Assembly (NCBI RefSeq): GCF_002021565.1
Contig: NZ_MSZX01000001.1
Location: 186,027-250,026, forward strand
Reading direction: 5' to 3'
Source: Paenibacillus selenitireducens
GTDB lineage: Bacteria > Bacillota > Bacilli > Paenibacillales > Paenibacillaceae
DNA: 64,000 nt
Part shown: piece by piece, positions 1 through 6,366 of the stretch
Numbering within the stretch: the first letter of the stretch is position 1
Layout of the letters: every line of letters begins with the position of its first letter
Program-made: the position numbers and the translations under genes
The notes under the pieces: generated by a model
What the model was told of the DNA's origin: nothing
The model's input: only the letters and a program-made list of their open reading frames with translations
Databases searched by the model: none

Positions 1-306
1 ATCTTTAAATCGTCTTACATCAAGATCTCTGGCATGAGGTCCATATCCCTGAATCTCAATTCCCCCTTTTGCACCAGCAGGCATGTAAGCTAAATCAAGA
101 TAACGATAGCCATTACTGAAGTCGTGAACCTCCCACTCAGGATGCAGATGATTCATATTTCCGACTACAGGAAACCATATCGATCGAAGAAATTCTACAG
201 TTCCATGACCAAGTCCTTTTGTAAGTAGCTCTCGTCTTCTAGGGTTTTTCTCCATATCTAAGTTCTCCTGTAACCAATTCTCGTAGTGCTGATCAAATCG
301 TGCCAT
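1..306 (-). CDS. Nuclease-like / winged-helix regulator paralogue, 3' truncated by window edge
   Basis: The first 102 codons of a minus-strand gene begin at ATG 306-304 and run off the left edge. The protein is clearly paralogous to the complete gene at 5395-6042: both share the GLGHGTVEFLR, YRYLDLAYMP and GIEIQGYGPHARDLDVRRFK segments. The core has the order expected of a Vsr/DUF559-like PD-(D/E)XK fold: an Asp in YLDLAY, then E-x-Q in IEIQG, then a His and an Asp/Arg-rich helix. Related Paenibacillus proteins are usually called transcriptional regulators; the nuclease-fold reading is my inference. Its leader (307 to about 456) shares sequence and a terminator-like hairpin with the leader of the second copy. 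Only the N-terminal half is visible, so the C-terminal winged helix cannot be checked. Confidence 0.8.
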   Translation of the reverse strand, partial: MARFDQHYENWLQENLDMEKNPRRRELLTKGLGHGTVEFLRSIWFPVVGNMNHLHPEWEVHDFSNGYRYLDLAYMPAGAKGGIEIQGYGPHARDLDVRRFKD

Positions 307-366
307 TGTGCTTATTCTCCCTTCCGTCAAAAATAAAATCTTGGGAATGGTCTTAATCTCAATAAG

Positions 367-468
367 AAAACAAAAGCCACCTCTATACAATTCTTCCTGA
401 TTACGGTATCAGGATAGTCATTGTATGGAAGCGGCGTGTTCTTCACGACCTTTACCTTTGCTATTATA
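367..468 (-). promoter_or_regulatory. Promoter and structured leader with terminator-like hairpin (copy A)
   Basis: Read on the minus strand, a TATAAT box (468-463) is followed by a leader of about 150 nt. Near its start is GTGAAGAACACGCCGCTT (about 447-430), repeated exactly in copy B upstream of 5395-6042. It is followed by a long hairpin: GCCGCTTC pairs with GAGGTGGC (with wobbles), ATACAAT with ATTGTAT, and the tip is TCCTGAT/ATCAGGA. A T-rich tract (TTTTGTTTT) follows. This is the layout of an intrinsic terminator inside a 5' UTR, that is, an attenuator. The ligand or protein that would control it is unknown. Confidence 0.6.
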
Positions 469-586
469 TCGCATGTTCTTCAGATCAACTATGAGTTGTT
501 GCATACAAGTAGATGAGGTGTATTTTATCACTTGTAATAGGAACAGGGGTTACTTGTTGAATGCAAATATGCACGATTCGGGCTAA

Positions 587-706
587 ATGGGACAACCCAT
601 TGAAAGATGAAGCGAGTTCGACGAGCGGAATCCCCTTGGCTCCACCAAATAAAACAACGCAGCCTAACAAAGGTTGCGTTGTTTTATTTGGTGGAACCCC
701 AAGGGG
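587..706. repeat. tRNA-Ala-3'-end-derived palindromic repeat R1
   Basis: A 63-nt module (587-649) ends in TTGGCTCCACCA, the 3' end of a tRNA including CCA. It is followed by a near-perfect palindrome (632-706) whose arms of about 33 nt both contain the tRNA 3' end plus AACGCA(G/A)CC. The inner part resembles the hairpin of an intrinsic terminator (AACGCAGCC/GGTTGCGTT). The 63-nt module recurs, degenerate, at 2339-2401, and the palindrome recurs at 2065-2144. No open frame here looks coding; the short frames crossing it come from the palindrome. Confidence 0.7.
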
Positions 707-937
707 CTGTTCACATCGTCCGCACGTTGGCACAGGATGGTTAGGGTCTTTTCCGCTCAAGGCTGCAATTTAATTCGATAACAACGACGATCTTCTTGCA
801 TACGAATTCGTTTCGAAAACTTTTTTGCGCACCAATTTATTAATGATCGCTCTGCAGGTCGCCTTAAATAGCCAGGAGAATTCGCAACACGATTCAGAGA
901 TTGCTTCAATACGCATCGAGAAAAAATAAAAAATGTC
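707..937. other. Intergenic stretch with a possible gene remnant
   Basis: No intact gene is seen. On the minus strand an open frame of about 50 codons without a good start ends with TGA at 759-757. Its basic C-terminus, with a RRCYRIKLQP-like end, slightly resembles the winged-helix end of the protein at 5395-6042. It may be a decayed regulator tail, but the similarity is weak. Confidence 0.25.
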
Positions 938-968
938 TTGACATTGGAGTCAACTCCAATGTTATTCT
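938..968 (+). promoter_or_regulatory. MerR-type promoter with 19-bp spacer and embedded operator
   Basis: TTGACA (938-943) and TATTCT (963-968) are separated by 19 bp, the long spacer typical of MerR-activated promoters. The spacer region holds the dyad ATTGGAGT-CA-ACTCCAAT (943-960), a perfect 8-bp inverted repeat. This is the expected binding site for the MerR protein encoded immediately downstream, so the gene is probably autoregulated. The -10 ends only 6 nt before the ATG at 975, so the transcript should start at or next to the start codon. Confidence 0.8.
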
Positions 969-974
969 GAATTC

Positions 975-1448
975 ATGGAAAAACTTTATTCTATACAAGA
1001 GGTTTCGCGGATACTTGGGATAACGAAGGATACGCTTCGGTATTATGACCGGATTGGGATCGTCTCGCCATCCCGGAAAGACAATCGGTACCGCAGGTAT
1101 TCGAAGGACGACCTCATAGACTTGATGAATATTCAGATCATGCAGTATGCGGACTTTTCTCTTGACGAAATCAGAGGGACGCTTAGTATCCGCAAGATGG
1201 AAAATATCGACCCCGTTTACTACGAAGAGGTTTCTGCGTTTCTCGATGCCAAAAACGCAGAAACGCGCAAGAAGATTGCCCATCTGGAAAAGGTCAGCCA
1301 GCTGCTCAACATAGCAGCCGAAACGTTAAGGAACTTTAATATCGAAAGCGACCAACGGTTGACAAAGATCGTCCGCGAAATTTACAAGGATATCCGAGGG
1401 GACGAACCAGAAAATTTCAAGGAAGGTTGTGATGACCATCAAGGTTAG
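975..1448 (+). CDS. MerR family transcriptional regulator
   Basis: 157 residues. The N-terminal winged helix-turn-helix is clear at about residues 1-70 (YSIQEVSRILGITKDTLRYY, then DRIGIV and a YRRYS wing). It is followed by a long coiled coil at about 85-125 that would form the dimer. The effector domain is very short and lacks an obvious Cys metal site, so the inducer is unknown. ATG 975 fits the family N-terminus exactly, yet no Shine-Dalgarno sequence precedes it and the promoter -10 is 6 nt upstream, which suggests a leaderless mRNA. The last codons overlap the start of the next gene, so the two are co-translated and the partner is the likely regulatory target. Confidence 0.9.
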   Translation: MEKLYSIQEVSRILGITKDTLRYYDRIGIVSPSRKDNRYRRYSKDDLIDLMNIQIMQYADFSLDEIRGTLSIRKMENIDPVYYEEVSAFLDAKNAETRKKIAHLEKVSQLLNIAAETLRNFNIESDQRLTKIVREIYKDIRGDEPENFKEGCDDHQG

Positions 1449-1863
1449 GAATTATTATTATTTGATTGCAGGAGTTCTTGCGGTGCTGTTTGCCTTCACT
1501 CACGCATGGAACGGGCAATCCGCTGTGCTGCCGACACTCGACATTAGTCTGATTTCTATGGATACACAGACGGTTTTCACGTATGTCTGGCACATTATCA
1601 CAGCGGAAAATCTGGTCTTCGGCATCGCATTCATTTTCATGTCATTCCAAAGTGAGCGATCGAAGATCCGGTTTGCCGCATGGATGATCGCGGCGATCCT
1701 GATCGTCCGGCTGATGGTCATTCTTGGCGTAACGGCAGTGGTTGACGTTTCGGGGCTTATGAATACGTTTATTGATTCTATTGCAATCGTAATCTATGTC
1801 GCAATTATCATACTGGGCACAAGAATGAAGGAAAAACAGTCCGTTGGTCAGCAGCTACAGTAA
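1429..1863 (+). CDS. Small integral membrane protein, MerR partner
   Basis: 144 residues (142-143 depending on start). It has four predicted membrane helices at about residues 8-26, 50-70, 80-103 and 110-132, separated by short charged loops; the first contains a conserved-looking HAW segment. It starts at GTG 1429 or, more likely, ATG 1432, behind AAGGAAGG, and overlaps the MerR gene by 17-20 nt. I do not recognise the family. As the only gene co-transcribed with an autoregulated MerR protein it may be the effector of that response, for example a drug- or membrane-stress protein, but nothing in the sequence fixes a substrate. Confidence 0.75.
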   Translation: MMTIKVRNYYYLIAGVLAVLFAFTHAWNGQSAVLPTLDISLISMDTQTVFTYVWHIITAENLVFGIAFIFMSFQSERSKIRFAAWMIAAILIVRLMVILGVTAVVDVSGLMNTFIDSIAIVIYVAIIILGTRMKEKQSVGQQLQ

Positions 1864-2022
1864 CAGAGATGTTCGAGTTGTCTTCTAGCTCTGCAGACTC
1901 GCTCAAAGCAAGTAAGCAATCTCTGATCTCTGGTCATTCTAGATCAAACATGGTTATGATCAAAGTCGCACATTCAAAGTCGTGTTGTTATCGAGTATTT
2001 GGGCAGTGAAACTAACCAATCT

Positions 2023-2081
2023 GGGAGAGCGCTTCGCTGGCAGCGAAGAGGTCAGGGGTTCGAGCCCCCTTGGCTCCACCA
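2023..2081 (+). pseudogene. tRNA-Ala(GGC) remnant, 5' end lost
   Basis: From GGGAGAGCG onward this is a good tRNA: anticodon stem CTTCG/CGAAG with loop CTGGCAG (anticodon GGC, Ala), T-arm AGGGG/CCCCT with TTCGAGC loop, acceptor strand TGGCTCC and encoded ACCA. The matching 5' acceptor strand and the first half of the D-arm are missing; the bases upstream cannot pair. A second remnant with the same break and the same upstream AGTGAAAC lies at 4879-4937. It cannot fold into a working tRNA. Confidence 0.75.
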
Positions 2082-2144
2082 AATAAGTCATTTAACGCAA
2101 CCTAATAAGGGTTGCGTTTTTTATTTGGTGGAACACCAAGGGGG
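2065..2144. repeat. tRNA-3'-end palindromic repeat R2
   Basis: The tRNA remnant's 3' end (CCCCCTTGG...TCCACCAAATAA) is followed by an inner hairpin AACGCAACC/GGGTTGCGTT with a T-run, then an inverted copy of the tRNA end (TTATTTGGTGGA...CCAAGGGGG). It is the same design as R1. The inner hairpin would act as the tRNA terminator; the outer inverted copy is unexplained. Confidence 0.7.
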
Positions 2145-2338
2145 TGAGAACCAGGTTCGCCCGCGCGGACGAAATGGATGAAAAAGCATCGAAGAAAAGA
2201 CATCGATGTTCTCGGGGTCCCCGCAAAGTAATCGAAATAAGCTCCAAAGCAATCGTCATTTTGTGGGATAAGAAAATGGCGTCTGAATCTACCGCTAAGA
2301 GCATCGAGGGATAGGCTTCGTCAGCAAGTTAAATCAGG
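2145..2338. other. Intergenic, no gene seen
   Basis: No open frame with coding character. It contains a short GGGGTCCCCG palindrome near 2215 and leads into the R3 repeat. It is probably debris of the repeat-rich mosaic. Confidence 0.4.
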
Positions 2339-2401
2339 AATGGGACATCCCATTGAAAGGAAAAGCGAGTTAGACGAGCGGTAACCCCCATGGATCCACC
2401 A
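2339..2401 (+). repeat. tRNA-3'-end repeat module R3
   Basis: 63-nt degenerate copy of the first module of R1 (587-649), roughly 80% identical. It starts with the small hairpin TGGGACATCCCA and ends with CCATGGATCCACCA in place of TTGGCTCCACCA. It directly abuts the 3' end of the TetR gene, marking the left edge of the AT-rich drug-efflux cassette. Confidence 0.6.
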
Positions 2402-2422
2402 TTATAAAGATGACTGTATATC

Positions 2423-2977
2423 TTACATCGGTCTTTTTTTGTACATTGAGGTAATTTGCCCTGCAATATATTCAGAACTAAATTGGATACCGTCCTTAAT
2501 CCACCACATAATAATCCCCAGTAGTGATGCTGCCATAATATCAGTAGAAACAGTATTCTTCGTTGATTCAATGCTTCTCGCGTTTCTTCGCATTGCTACC
2601 GTATTTTTTAATAATTTAAACAAGTTATCTTTGAATCCTTTATGCTCAAAGAATATGACGAAAAACTTCCGGTACTCATAAATATAATCTAGAAATGTAA
2701 TCAATTGCTCCTGCTCATTGCTGCTCTGCGTTTTTAATAACGGGTCAATTTTTATCGACAGGTCGTCAAACATTTCGTGTGAAATTTGGCGTAACAGGTC
2801 GTTAATATCCTGATAATGTAAATAAAACGTTGCGCGATTTAGTTCTGCACGATTCGCAATTTTTTGAACGGTTAACTGAGATATATCCGGATTTTCAGCT
2901 AATAAGGAATAAACGGCATTCTTAAGCATCTTTTTTGAGCGAATTGCACGTGGATCTTCTTTTTTATGTGTAGACAT
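2423..2977 (-). CDS. TetR/AcrR family transcriptional repressor
   Basis: 184 residues. The TetR helix-turn-helix lies at about residues 10-60 (MLKNAVYSLL, then LTVQKIANRAELNRATFYLHY). The remaining all-helical part would be the ligand-binding and dimer domain, with a C-terminal section resembling the TetR_C_7 type. It is divergent from the MFS exporter at 3145 and shares a 167-bp intergenic region with it, the usual arrangement for a repressor of its efflux pump; B. subtilis LmrA/LmrB is a comparable pair. Base composition is distinctly AT-rich compared with flanking genes, as in the exporter, so the pair was probably acquired together. Confidence 0.88.
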   Translation of the reverse strand: MSTHKKEDPRAIRSKKMLKNAVYSLLAENPDISQLTVQKIANRAELNRATFYLHYQDINDLLRQISHEMFDDLSIKIDPLLKTQSSNEQEQLITFLDYIYEYRKFFVIFFEHKGFKDNLFKLLKNTVAMRRNARSIESTKNTVSTDIMAASLLGIIMWWIKDGIQFSSEYIAGQITSMYKKRPM

Positions 2978-3075
2978 TTGACCCCTCTATTATCGATTAT
3001 TTTTTACTTCATCAACTCATAAACCAATTTTGTCGATTAGTTGACATTTTTAGAGAAATTGTAAATAGGCATTTT

Positions 3076-3098
3076 TATTAAAGGCTGTTATGATTTAT
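3076..3098 (+). promoter_or_regulatory. Probable extended -10 promoter for the MFS exporter
   Basis: TGTTATGAT near 3086-3094 is an extended -10 element (TG-n-TATGAT) about 50 nt upstream of the MFS start. No good -35 is seen. TGTCGAT occurs near 3033 and 3113 and may be part of the TetR operator, but no clear dyad is visible. Confidence 0.35.
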
Positions 3099-3144
3099 TT
3101 TATTGACTATATGTCGATAAAGCAATGAAAAGAGGTCATAATAT

Positions 3145-4590
3145 ATGCCGCAAGAGAATAAGGAAGTAAATAAAGGAATACTATTAACCATATTAATTGT
3201 TGGCTGTTTCTTATCGACATTAAATCAAACATTATTAAATGTCGCTTTAAGTAATTTAATGAATGTGTTTGATGTCTCAACAACAACTGTACAATGGATT
3301 TCAACAGGTTTTATGCTTGTTAACGGGGTACTGATTCCGATTACAGCGTTTTTAATGAAACGTTTTACAACGCGTCAATTATTCATTAGCGCCATGCTGT
3401 TTTTATTAATCGGGTCCATTATTTGTGCATCGGCACCCGTATTTAGTATGTTACTAGTCGGACGTATGATTCAGGCGGCTGGTGCTGGGATTATTATGCC
3501 GCTGATGATGAGTGTCATTTTGGTCGTTTTCCCAGTAGAAAAACGAGGCAGTGCCATGGGGTTAATTGGATTAGCGATGATTTTCGCCCCTGCAATTGGC
3601 CCGACACTTGCTGGATTTGTTATAGAATACCACTCATGGCGTTGGTTATTTATCGGTATATCAATCCTTGTCGTTTTCGTCATTATATTGGCGATGAAAT
3701 ATTTAATGAATGTATCAAAAACATCGAAGGCAAAGCTGGATGTGCTAAGTGTTATTTTATCAACCGTTGGATTTGGCCTTATTTTATACGGCTTCAGTAC
3801 CGCTGGTAGCAAAGGCTGGGGATCTACAGTCGTTGTGCTTTCATTAGCGATAGGTATAATCGTTACAGCTCTATTTTGTATTCGACAAATTAGATCAGCG
3901 GACCCCCTATTAAATTTATCTGTTTTTAAAAATAAAGTATTTACGCTTACCTCTCTTATTAATGTACTAGTAACGATGATGATGTACGCGGATATGATTT
4001 TATTGCCAATCTATTTGCAGAATGGTCGCGGTTTTACGGCATTTGATGCCGGACTTTTATTATTACCAGGTGCGCTTGTGAATGCCTTTATGTCACCAGT
4101 TACAGGTAAATTATATGACCGCTTTGGTGCGAAACCGGTATTTATTATTGGATTGGTGTTTATTATTCCATCGATGTGGGCTGTAACGGATTTAACGGAA
4201 TCGACAACATATATGTTTTTAATGATTCGAATCATTTTCCTTCGGATTGGTCTGAGCTTCATAACCATGCCACTGAATACGGCGGGACTTAACGCCTTGC
4301 CAAAACATCTTGGTACACACGGTTCAGCGGTTAATAATACAGTTCGCCAAATTGCTGGTGCGATCGGTACGGCTATCGTGATTACGGTTTATACAGCGCA
4401 GGTAACTAGCCATGCAGGAACAATTGCGCAAGCAAATCCATCTGCCAATGCGGACAAAATTAAATCGCTTGCTTCAATTTTAGGTTCAAGTGATGCCTAT
4501 TACTTCATGACATTTTTAGCAATTATCGCACTTGTTATGACTTTATTTATGCCAAAGAAAAAGAAGAAAATGATTGAAGAAACATCCTAA
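3145..4590 (+). CDS. MFS multidrug efflux transporter, DHA2 (LmrB/EmrB-QacA) type
   Basis: 481 residues with about 14 predicted membrane helices, the DHA2 topology of proton-drug antiporters. Family marks include LNVALSNL in helix 1, WISTGFMLVNGVLIPITAFL in helix 2, the GRMIQAAGAGIIMPL antiporter motif in helix 4 and AIGPTLAGFV in helix 5 (motif C). The C-terminus is a basic KKKKK tail. Start ATG 3145 follows AGAGGT. It should export amphipathic drugs in exchange for protons; the substrate cannot be read from sequence. Codon use is much more AT-rich (TTATTA, ATTTTA) than in surrounding genes, indicating transfer from a low-GC Bacillota donor. It is probably repressed by the divergent TetR protein. 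Confidence 0.92.
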   Translation: MPQENKEVNKGILLTILIVGCFLSTLNQTLLNVALSNLMNVFDVSTTTVQWISTGFMLVNGVLIPITAFLMKRFTTRQLFISAMLFLLIGSIICASAPVFSMLLVGRMIQAAGAGIIMPLMMSVILVVFPVEKRGSAMGLIGLAMIFAPAIGPTLAGFVIEYHSWRWLFIGISILVVFVIILAMKYLMNVSKTSKAKLDVLSVILSTVGFGLILYGFSTAGSKGWGSTVVVLSLAIGIIVTALFCIRQIRSADPLLNLSVFKNKVFTLTSLINVLVTMMMYADMILLPIYLQNGRGFTAFDAGLLLLPGALVNAFMSPVTGKLYDRFGAKPVFIIGLVFIIPSMWAVTDLTESTTYMFLMIRIIFLRIGLSFITMPLNTAGLNALPKHLGTHGSAVNNTVRQIAGAIGTAIVITVYTAQVTSHAGTIAQANPSANADKIKSLASILGSSDAYYFMTFLAIIALVMTLFMPKKKKKMIEETS

Positions 4591-4732
4591 GTCGTTGTCA
4601 GTAATGAACAGCCTCTATTAACCGTTCAGCAAGCGAGTTCTCAGCAACCTATTCGATCCTATAGGTATGAAGAGGAAATTCGAGGCAATCTAGCATGAAT
4701 AGGGCGACCTTGGAACAGGCTCAAACTCAAGG

Positions 4733-4762
4733 ACACGACTGAAACCAGTCGTGTCTTTGTTT
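4733..4762 (+). terminator. Rho-independent terminator
   Basis: ACACGACTG/CAGTCGTGT is a perfect 9-bp stem with a 4-nt loop, followed by CTTTGTTT. It lies downstream of the MFS gene. Confidence 0.7.
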
Positions 4763-4878
4763 ATGCGGATTGTATCTTTCTTGAACTTCATAGGGAAAAA
4801 GCAGTACGAATCTTTCTTGTAAAAATTCATCAACGTAATGCTCTTGCAACATTTAATGGTAGTGAAACAGGTAATGGC

Positions 4879-4937
4879 GGGAGAGCGCTTCGCTGGCAGC
4901 GATGAGGTCAGGGGTTCTCCCCCCCTTGGCTCCACCA
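4879..4937 (+). pseudogene. tRNA-Ala(GGC) remnant R4, 5' end lost
   Basis: Second copy of the truncated tRNA-Ala (compare 2023-2081): GGGAGAGCG, CTTCG/CGATG anticodon arm with GGC, T-loop damaged (GGTTCTCCC) and intact TTGGCTCCACCA end. It stands 14 nt before an intact tRNA-Lys, so the ancestral locus was probably a tRNA-Ala/tRNA-Lys pair. The 5' part is replaced by sequence with no pairing potential. Confidence 0.7.
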
Positions 4938-4951
4938 TAATTTCACATCAT

Positions 4952-5024
4952 GGATTGTTAGCTCAGTTGGTAGAGCATCTGACTCTTAATCAGGCGGTCC
5001 AAGGTTCGAGTCCCTGACAATCCA
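4952..5024 (+). tRNA. tRNA-Lys(CTT)
   Basis: 73 nt. Acceptor GGATTGT/ACAATCC, D-arm GCTC/GAGC, anticodon arm with loop CTCTTAA (anticodon CTT), T-arm CAAGG/CCCTG with loop TTCGAGT. The T-stem has one A-C mismatch. CCA is not encoded (ATAC follows). The bases from TCCCTGAC to the 3' end are also present at 43935-43948. Confidence 0.88.
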
Positions 5025-5035
5025 TACATTTAAGA

Positions 5036-5059
5036 AAACGGCAGAAATGCCGTTTTTTT
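5036..5059 (+). terminator. tRNA-Lys terminator
   Basis: CGGCA-GAAA-TGCCG followed by seven T. The same hairpin is present in the right repeat copy at 43963-43983, and a variant (loop GAGA) follows the gene region at 46.6 kb. Confidence 0.8.
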
Positions 5060-5188
5060 GGTGTTTATTGAGTTTAATGTTCGAGTGAGTGGGGCGGGAG
5101 TCGGCTGGAGGGAATGAACTTTGGATATCCCACTGAGGCTCCCTCTAGATACAGTACTTTTCATGGCTTAAACCATAGTACTCTTGAC

Positions 5189-5376
5189 GTTGCGGACCGT
5201 ATTGCAGTTATTTTCGTATGTTAGCTCATTTATCTCGGTTTGCGGACCGTATAGCCCTTATTGTCCTCAATCGAAACCAATAGGAGGAATTTTGGGTAAA
5301 TAGCTGCATTTGAGTCCGCAAGCCTCGCGAAACACTATGCTTTTCTACAAATAAGGGCTCCTCGGTCCGTTGCATC
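5189..5376. repeat. TGCGGACC-type palindromic intergenic repeat
   Basis: Two direct TGCGGACCGTAT units (about 5190 and 5240) face inverted partners GAGTCCGCA (about 5310) and CGGTCCGTTGCA (about 5363). TGCGGACCG-tata-GCCCTTATT can pair with AATAAGGGC-tcct-CGGTCCG to form a long imperfect cruciform. A near-identical copy lies at about 44113-44300. It has the look of a dispersed Paenibacillus-type repeat; this is from memory and needs a genome count. Confidence 0.6.
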
Positions 5377-5394
5377 TTGGTTAATTCATATTTT

Positions 5395-6042
5395 TTATCT
5401 TTTGAGTTGGTAAGTTCGGTTGCGCTGTTGGCCACTAACAATATCCAGTAGCTGCAGTTCCACCAACTCGTGCAAAATGCGTCTGGCATGGCGATTGGTT
5501 ACTTTTAGATGATTTGTGAGTTCGACAGGGGTAAAGGGACGCAGAAGACGTCTTGCGTAACGCAGAGTTTCAGCTTCCAGCCAAGTTAACGTAGAAGTAA
5601 CATCGGTCGTGATGAATTTTCCAATAAAAGCGAGCACTAGCTGTTGGCATTGCTTCGGTTCTTCCACGATCGAAGGATAAGCAATCGGAAGAAAGGTCCA
5701 ACTATCGAGCGCCAGCAAACAATGGCGTCTGCATAAATCCTTGAACCGCCTGACATCAAGATCTCTGGCGTGTGGCCCATAGCCCTGGATTTCAATTCCG
5801 CCCTTGGCATCCCCCGGCATATAAGCCAAATCCAAATAGCGGTAGCCATTGTTGAAATCACGCACCTCCCATTCAGGAAACAGGTGATCCAAATTTCCAA
5901 CTGCCGGGAACCATATCGTGCGCAGGAACTCGACAGTTCCGTGTCCCAGGCCCTTACTAAGTAGTTCCTTTCTTCTATGATTGCTCTCATTGTTTATATG
6001 GTCTAATAACCATTCCTCATACTGCTGGTTAAAGCGTGACAT
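5395..6042 (-). CDS. Nuclease-like (Vsr/DUF559-like) plus winged-helix protein, full-length copy
   Basis: 215 residues. Residues 30-130 carry a Vsr/DUF559-like PD-(D/E)XK pattern: D71 in YLDLAY, E84-x-Q86 in GIEIQG, H91, D94, then an Arg/Asp-rich helix (DVRRFKDLCRRH) and a strand (SWTFLPI). The C-terminus (about 165-215) looks like a winged helix (LTNHLKVTNRHARRILHELV, then a wing with RNRTYQLK). Relatives are usually annotated only as transcriptional regulators; the nuclease reading is inferred from motif order. Start ATG 6042 has AAGGAGGGG upstream. A paralogue lies at 1-306 and a 3' fragment at 44318-44462. Expression is probably controlled by the terminator-bearing leader at 6086-6172. 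It stands alone with no co-transcribed partner. Confidence 0.82.
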   Translation of the reverse strand: MSRFNQQYEEWLLDHINNESNHRRKELLSKGLGHGTVEFLRTIWFPAVGNLDHLFPEWEVRDFNNGYRYLDLAYMPGDAKGGIEIQGYGPHARDLDVRRFKDLCRRHCLLALDSWTFLPIAYPSIVEEPKQCQQLVLAFIGKFITTDVTSTLTWLEAETLRYARRLLRPFTPVELTNHLKVTNRHARRILHELVELQLLDIVSGQQRNRTYQLKR

Positions 6043-6085
6043 TGCGTTCCCCTCCTTAAGTCATAAACCCAAGCACAATTTATCC

Positions 6086-6207
6086 CACAAAAAAACCGCT
6101 CCCATCAATTCCCCCGGAATCATGATTCAGGATGGGCATTGTATGAAAGCGGCGTGTTCTTCACAACCTACGGCTTTTATTATATCGCGAACAATGTAAT
6201 GAAACAA
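6086..6207 (-). promoter_or_regulatory. Promoter and structured leader with terminator-like hairpin (copy B)
   Basis: On the minus strand, TTGTTT (6207-6202) and TATAAT (6184-6179), spaced 17 bp, start a leader of about 130 nt. It repeats GTGAAGAACACGCCGCTT from copy A (367-468). CCGCTTTCAT then pairs over all ten positions (two wobbles) with ATGGGAGCGG, enclosing an inner GAATC/GATTC hairpin, and seven T follow. Stem bases differ between copies while pairing is kept, which supports a selected RNA structure. It fits a transcription attenuator; the signal is unknown. Confidence 0.65.
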
Positions 6208-6322
6208 TTTTTTCATTACTAAAGTGTAAATATCAAGTGTAATCTTATCCGACACCTGTAAAAGAAAATCTGGTGAACAAACAGGAATGCCATCTGCTAA
6301 CGATAAAAGGCGGATTTTAGAT

Positions 6323-6366
6323 GAAACTAAAGTTAAACTAGTTCCTCTGCTATGACGGATTATAAT
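6323..6366 (+). promoter_or_regulatory. Promoter with AAACTAAA-n-TTAAACT operator-like element
   Basis: AAACTAAAGTTAAACT (6324-6339) precedes a TATAAT box (6361-6366) by 21 bp. The same element (15 of 17 positions) with the same spacing and the same TATAATGGGA sits before the SGNH gene at 21504-21548, beside a LacI-type regulator. The two promoters are therefore likely co-regulated. Confidence 0.55.

Larger units (their letters stand above)
5011..5539. repeat. Left copy of ~530-bp direct repeat starting in tRNA-Lys
   Basis: It starts at the T-arm of tRNA-Lys, includes its terminator and the TGCGGAC palindromic repeat, and ends 48 codons inside the 3' part of the gene at 5395-6042. It matches 43935-44462, with almost no differences over about 5160-5465 and more divergence at both ends. 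Confidence 0.9.

Noticed and set aside
632-706. Insertion-sequence terminal repeats
   Set aside because: The palindrome arms are contiguous around a 7-nt loop and no transposase gene or fragment was seen nearby.
485-773. Short frames on both strands around R1
   Set aside because: They are produced by the palindrome; the peptide encoded on each strand mirrors the other and has no start signals.
2023-2081. Functional tRNA-Ala
   Set aside because: No 5' acceptor strand or complete D-arm can be paired upstream, despite a perfect 3' half.
1999-2304. Small frames around R2 on both strands
   Set aside because: They cross a tRNA remnant and a palindromic repeat; no ribosome sites and no protein-like composition.
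5226-5489. An 87-codon minus-strand frame overlapping the 3' end of the nuclease-like gene, present in both copies (also at 44149-44412)
   Set aside because: The two DNA copies are nearly identical here, so conservation of the frame carries no information. It has no ribosome site, odd composition, and runs through the TGCGGACC repeat.
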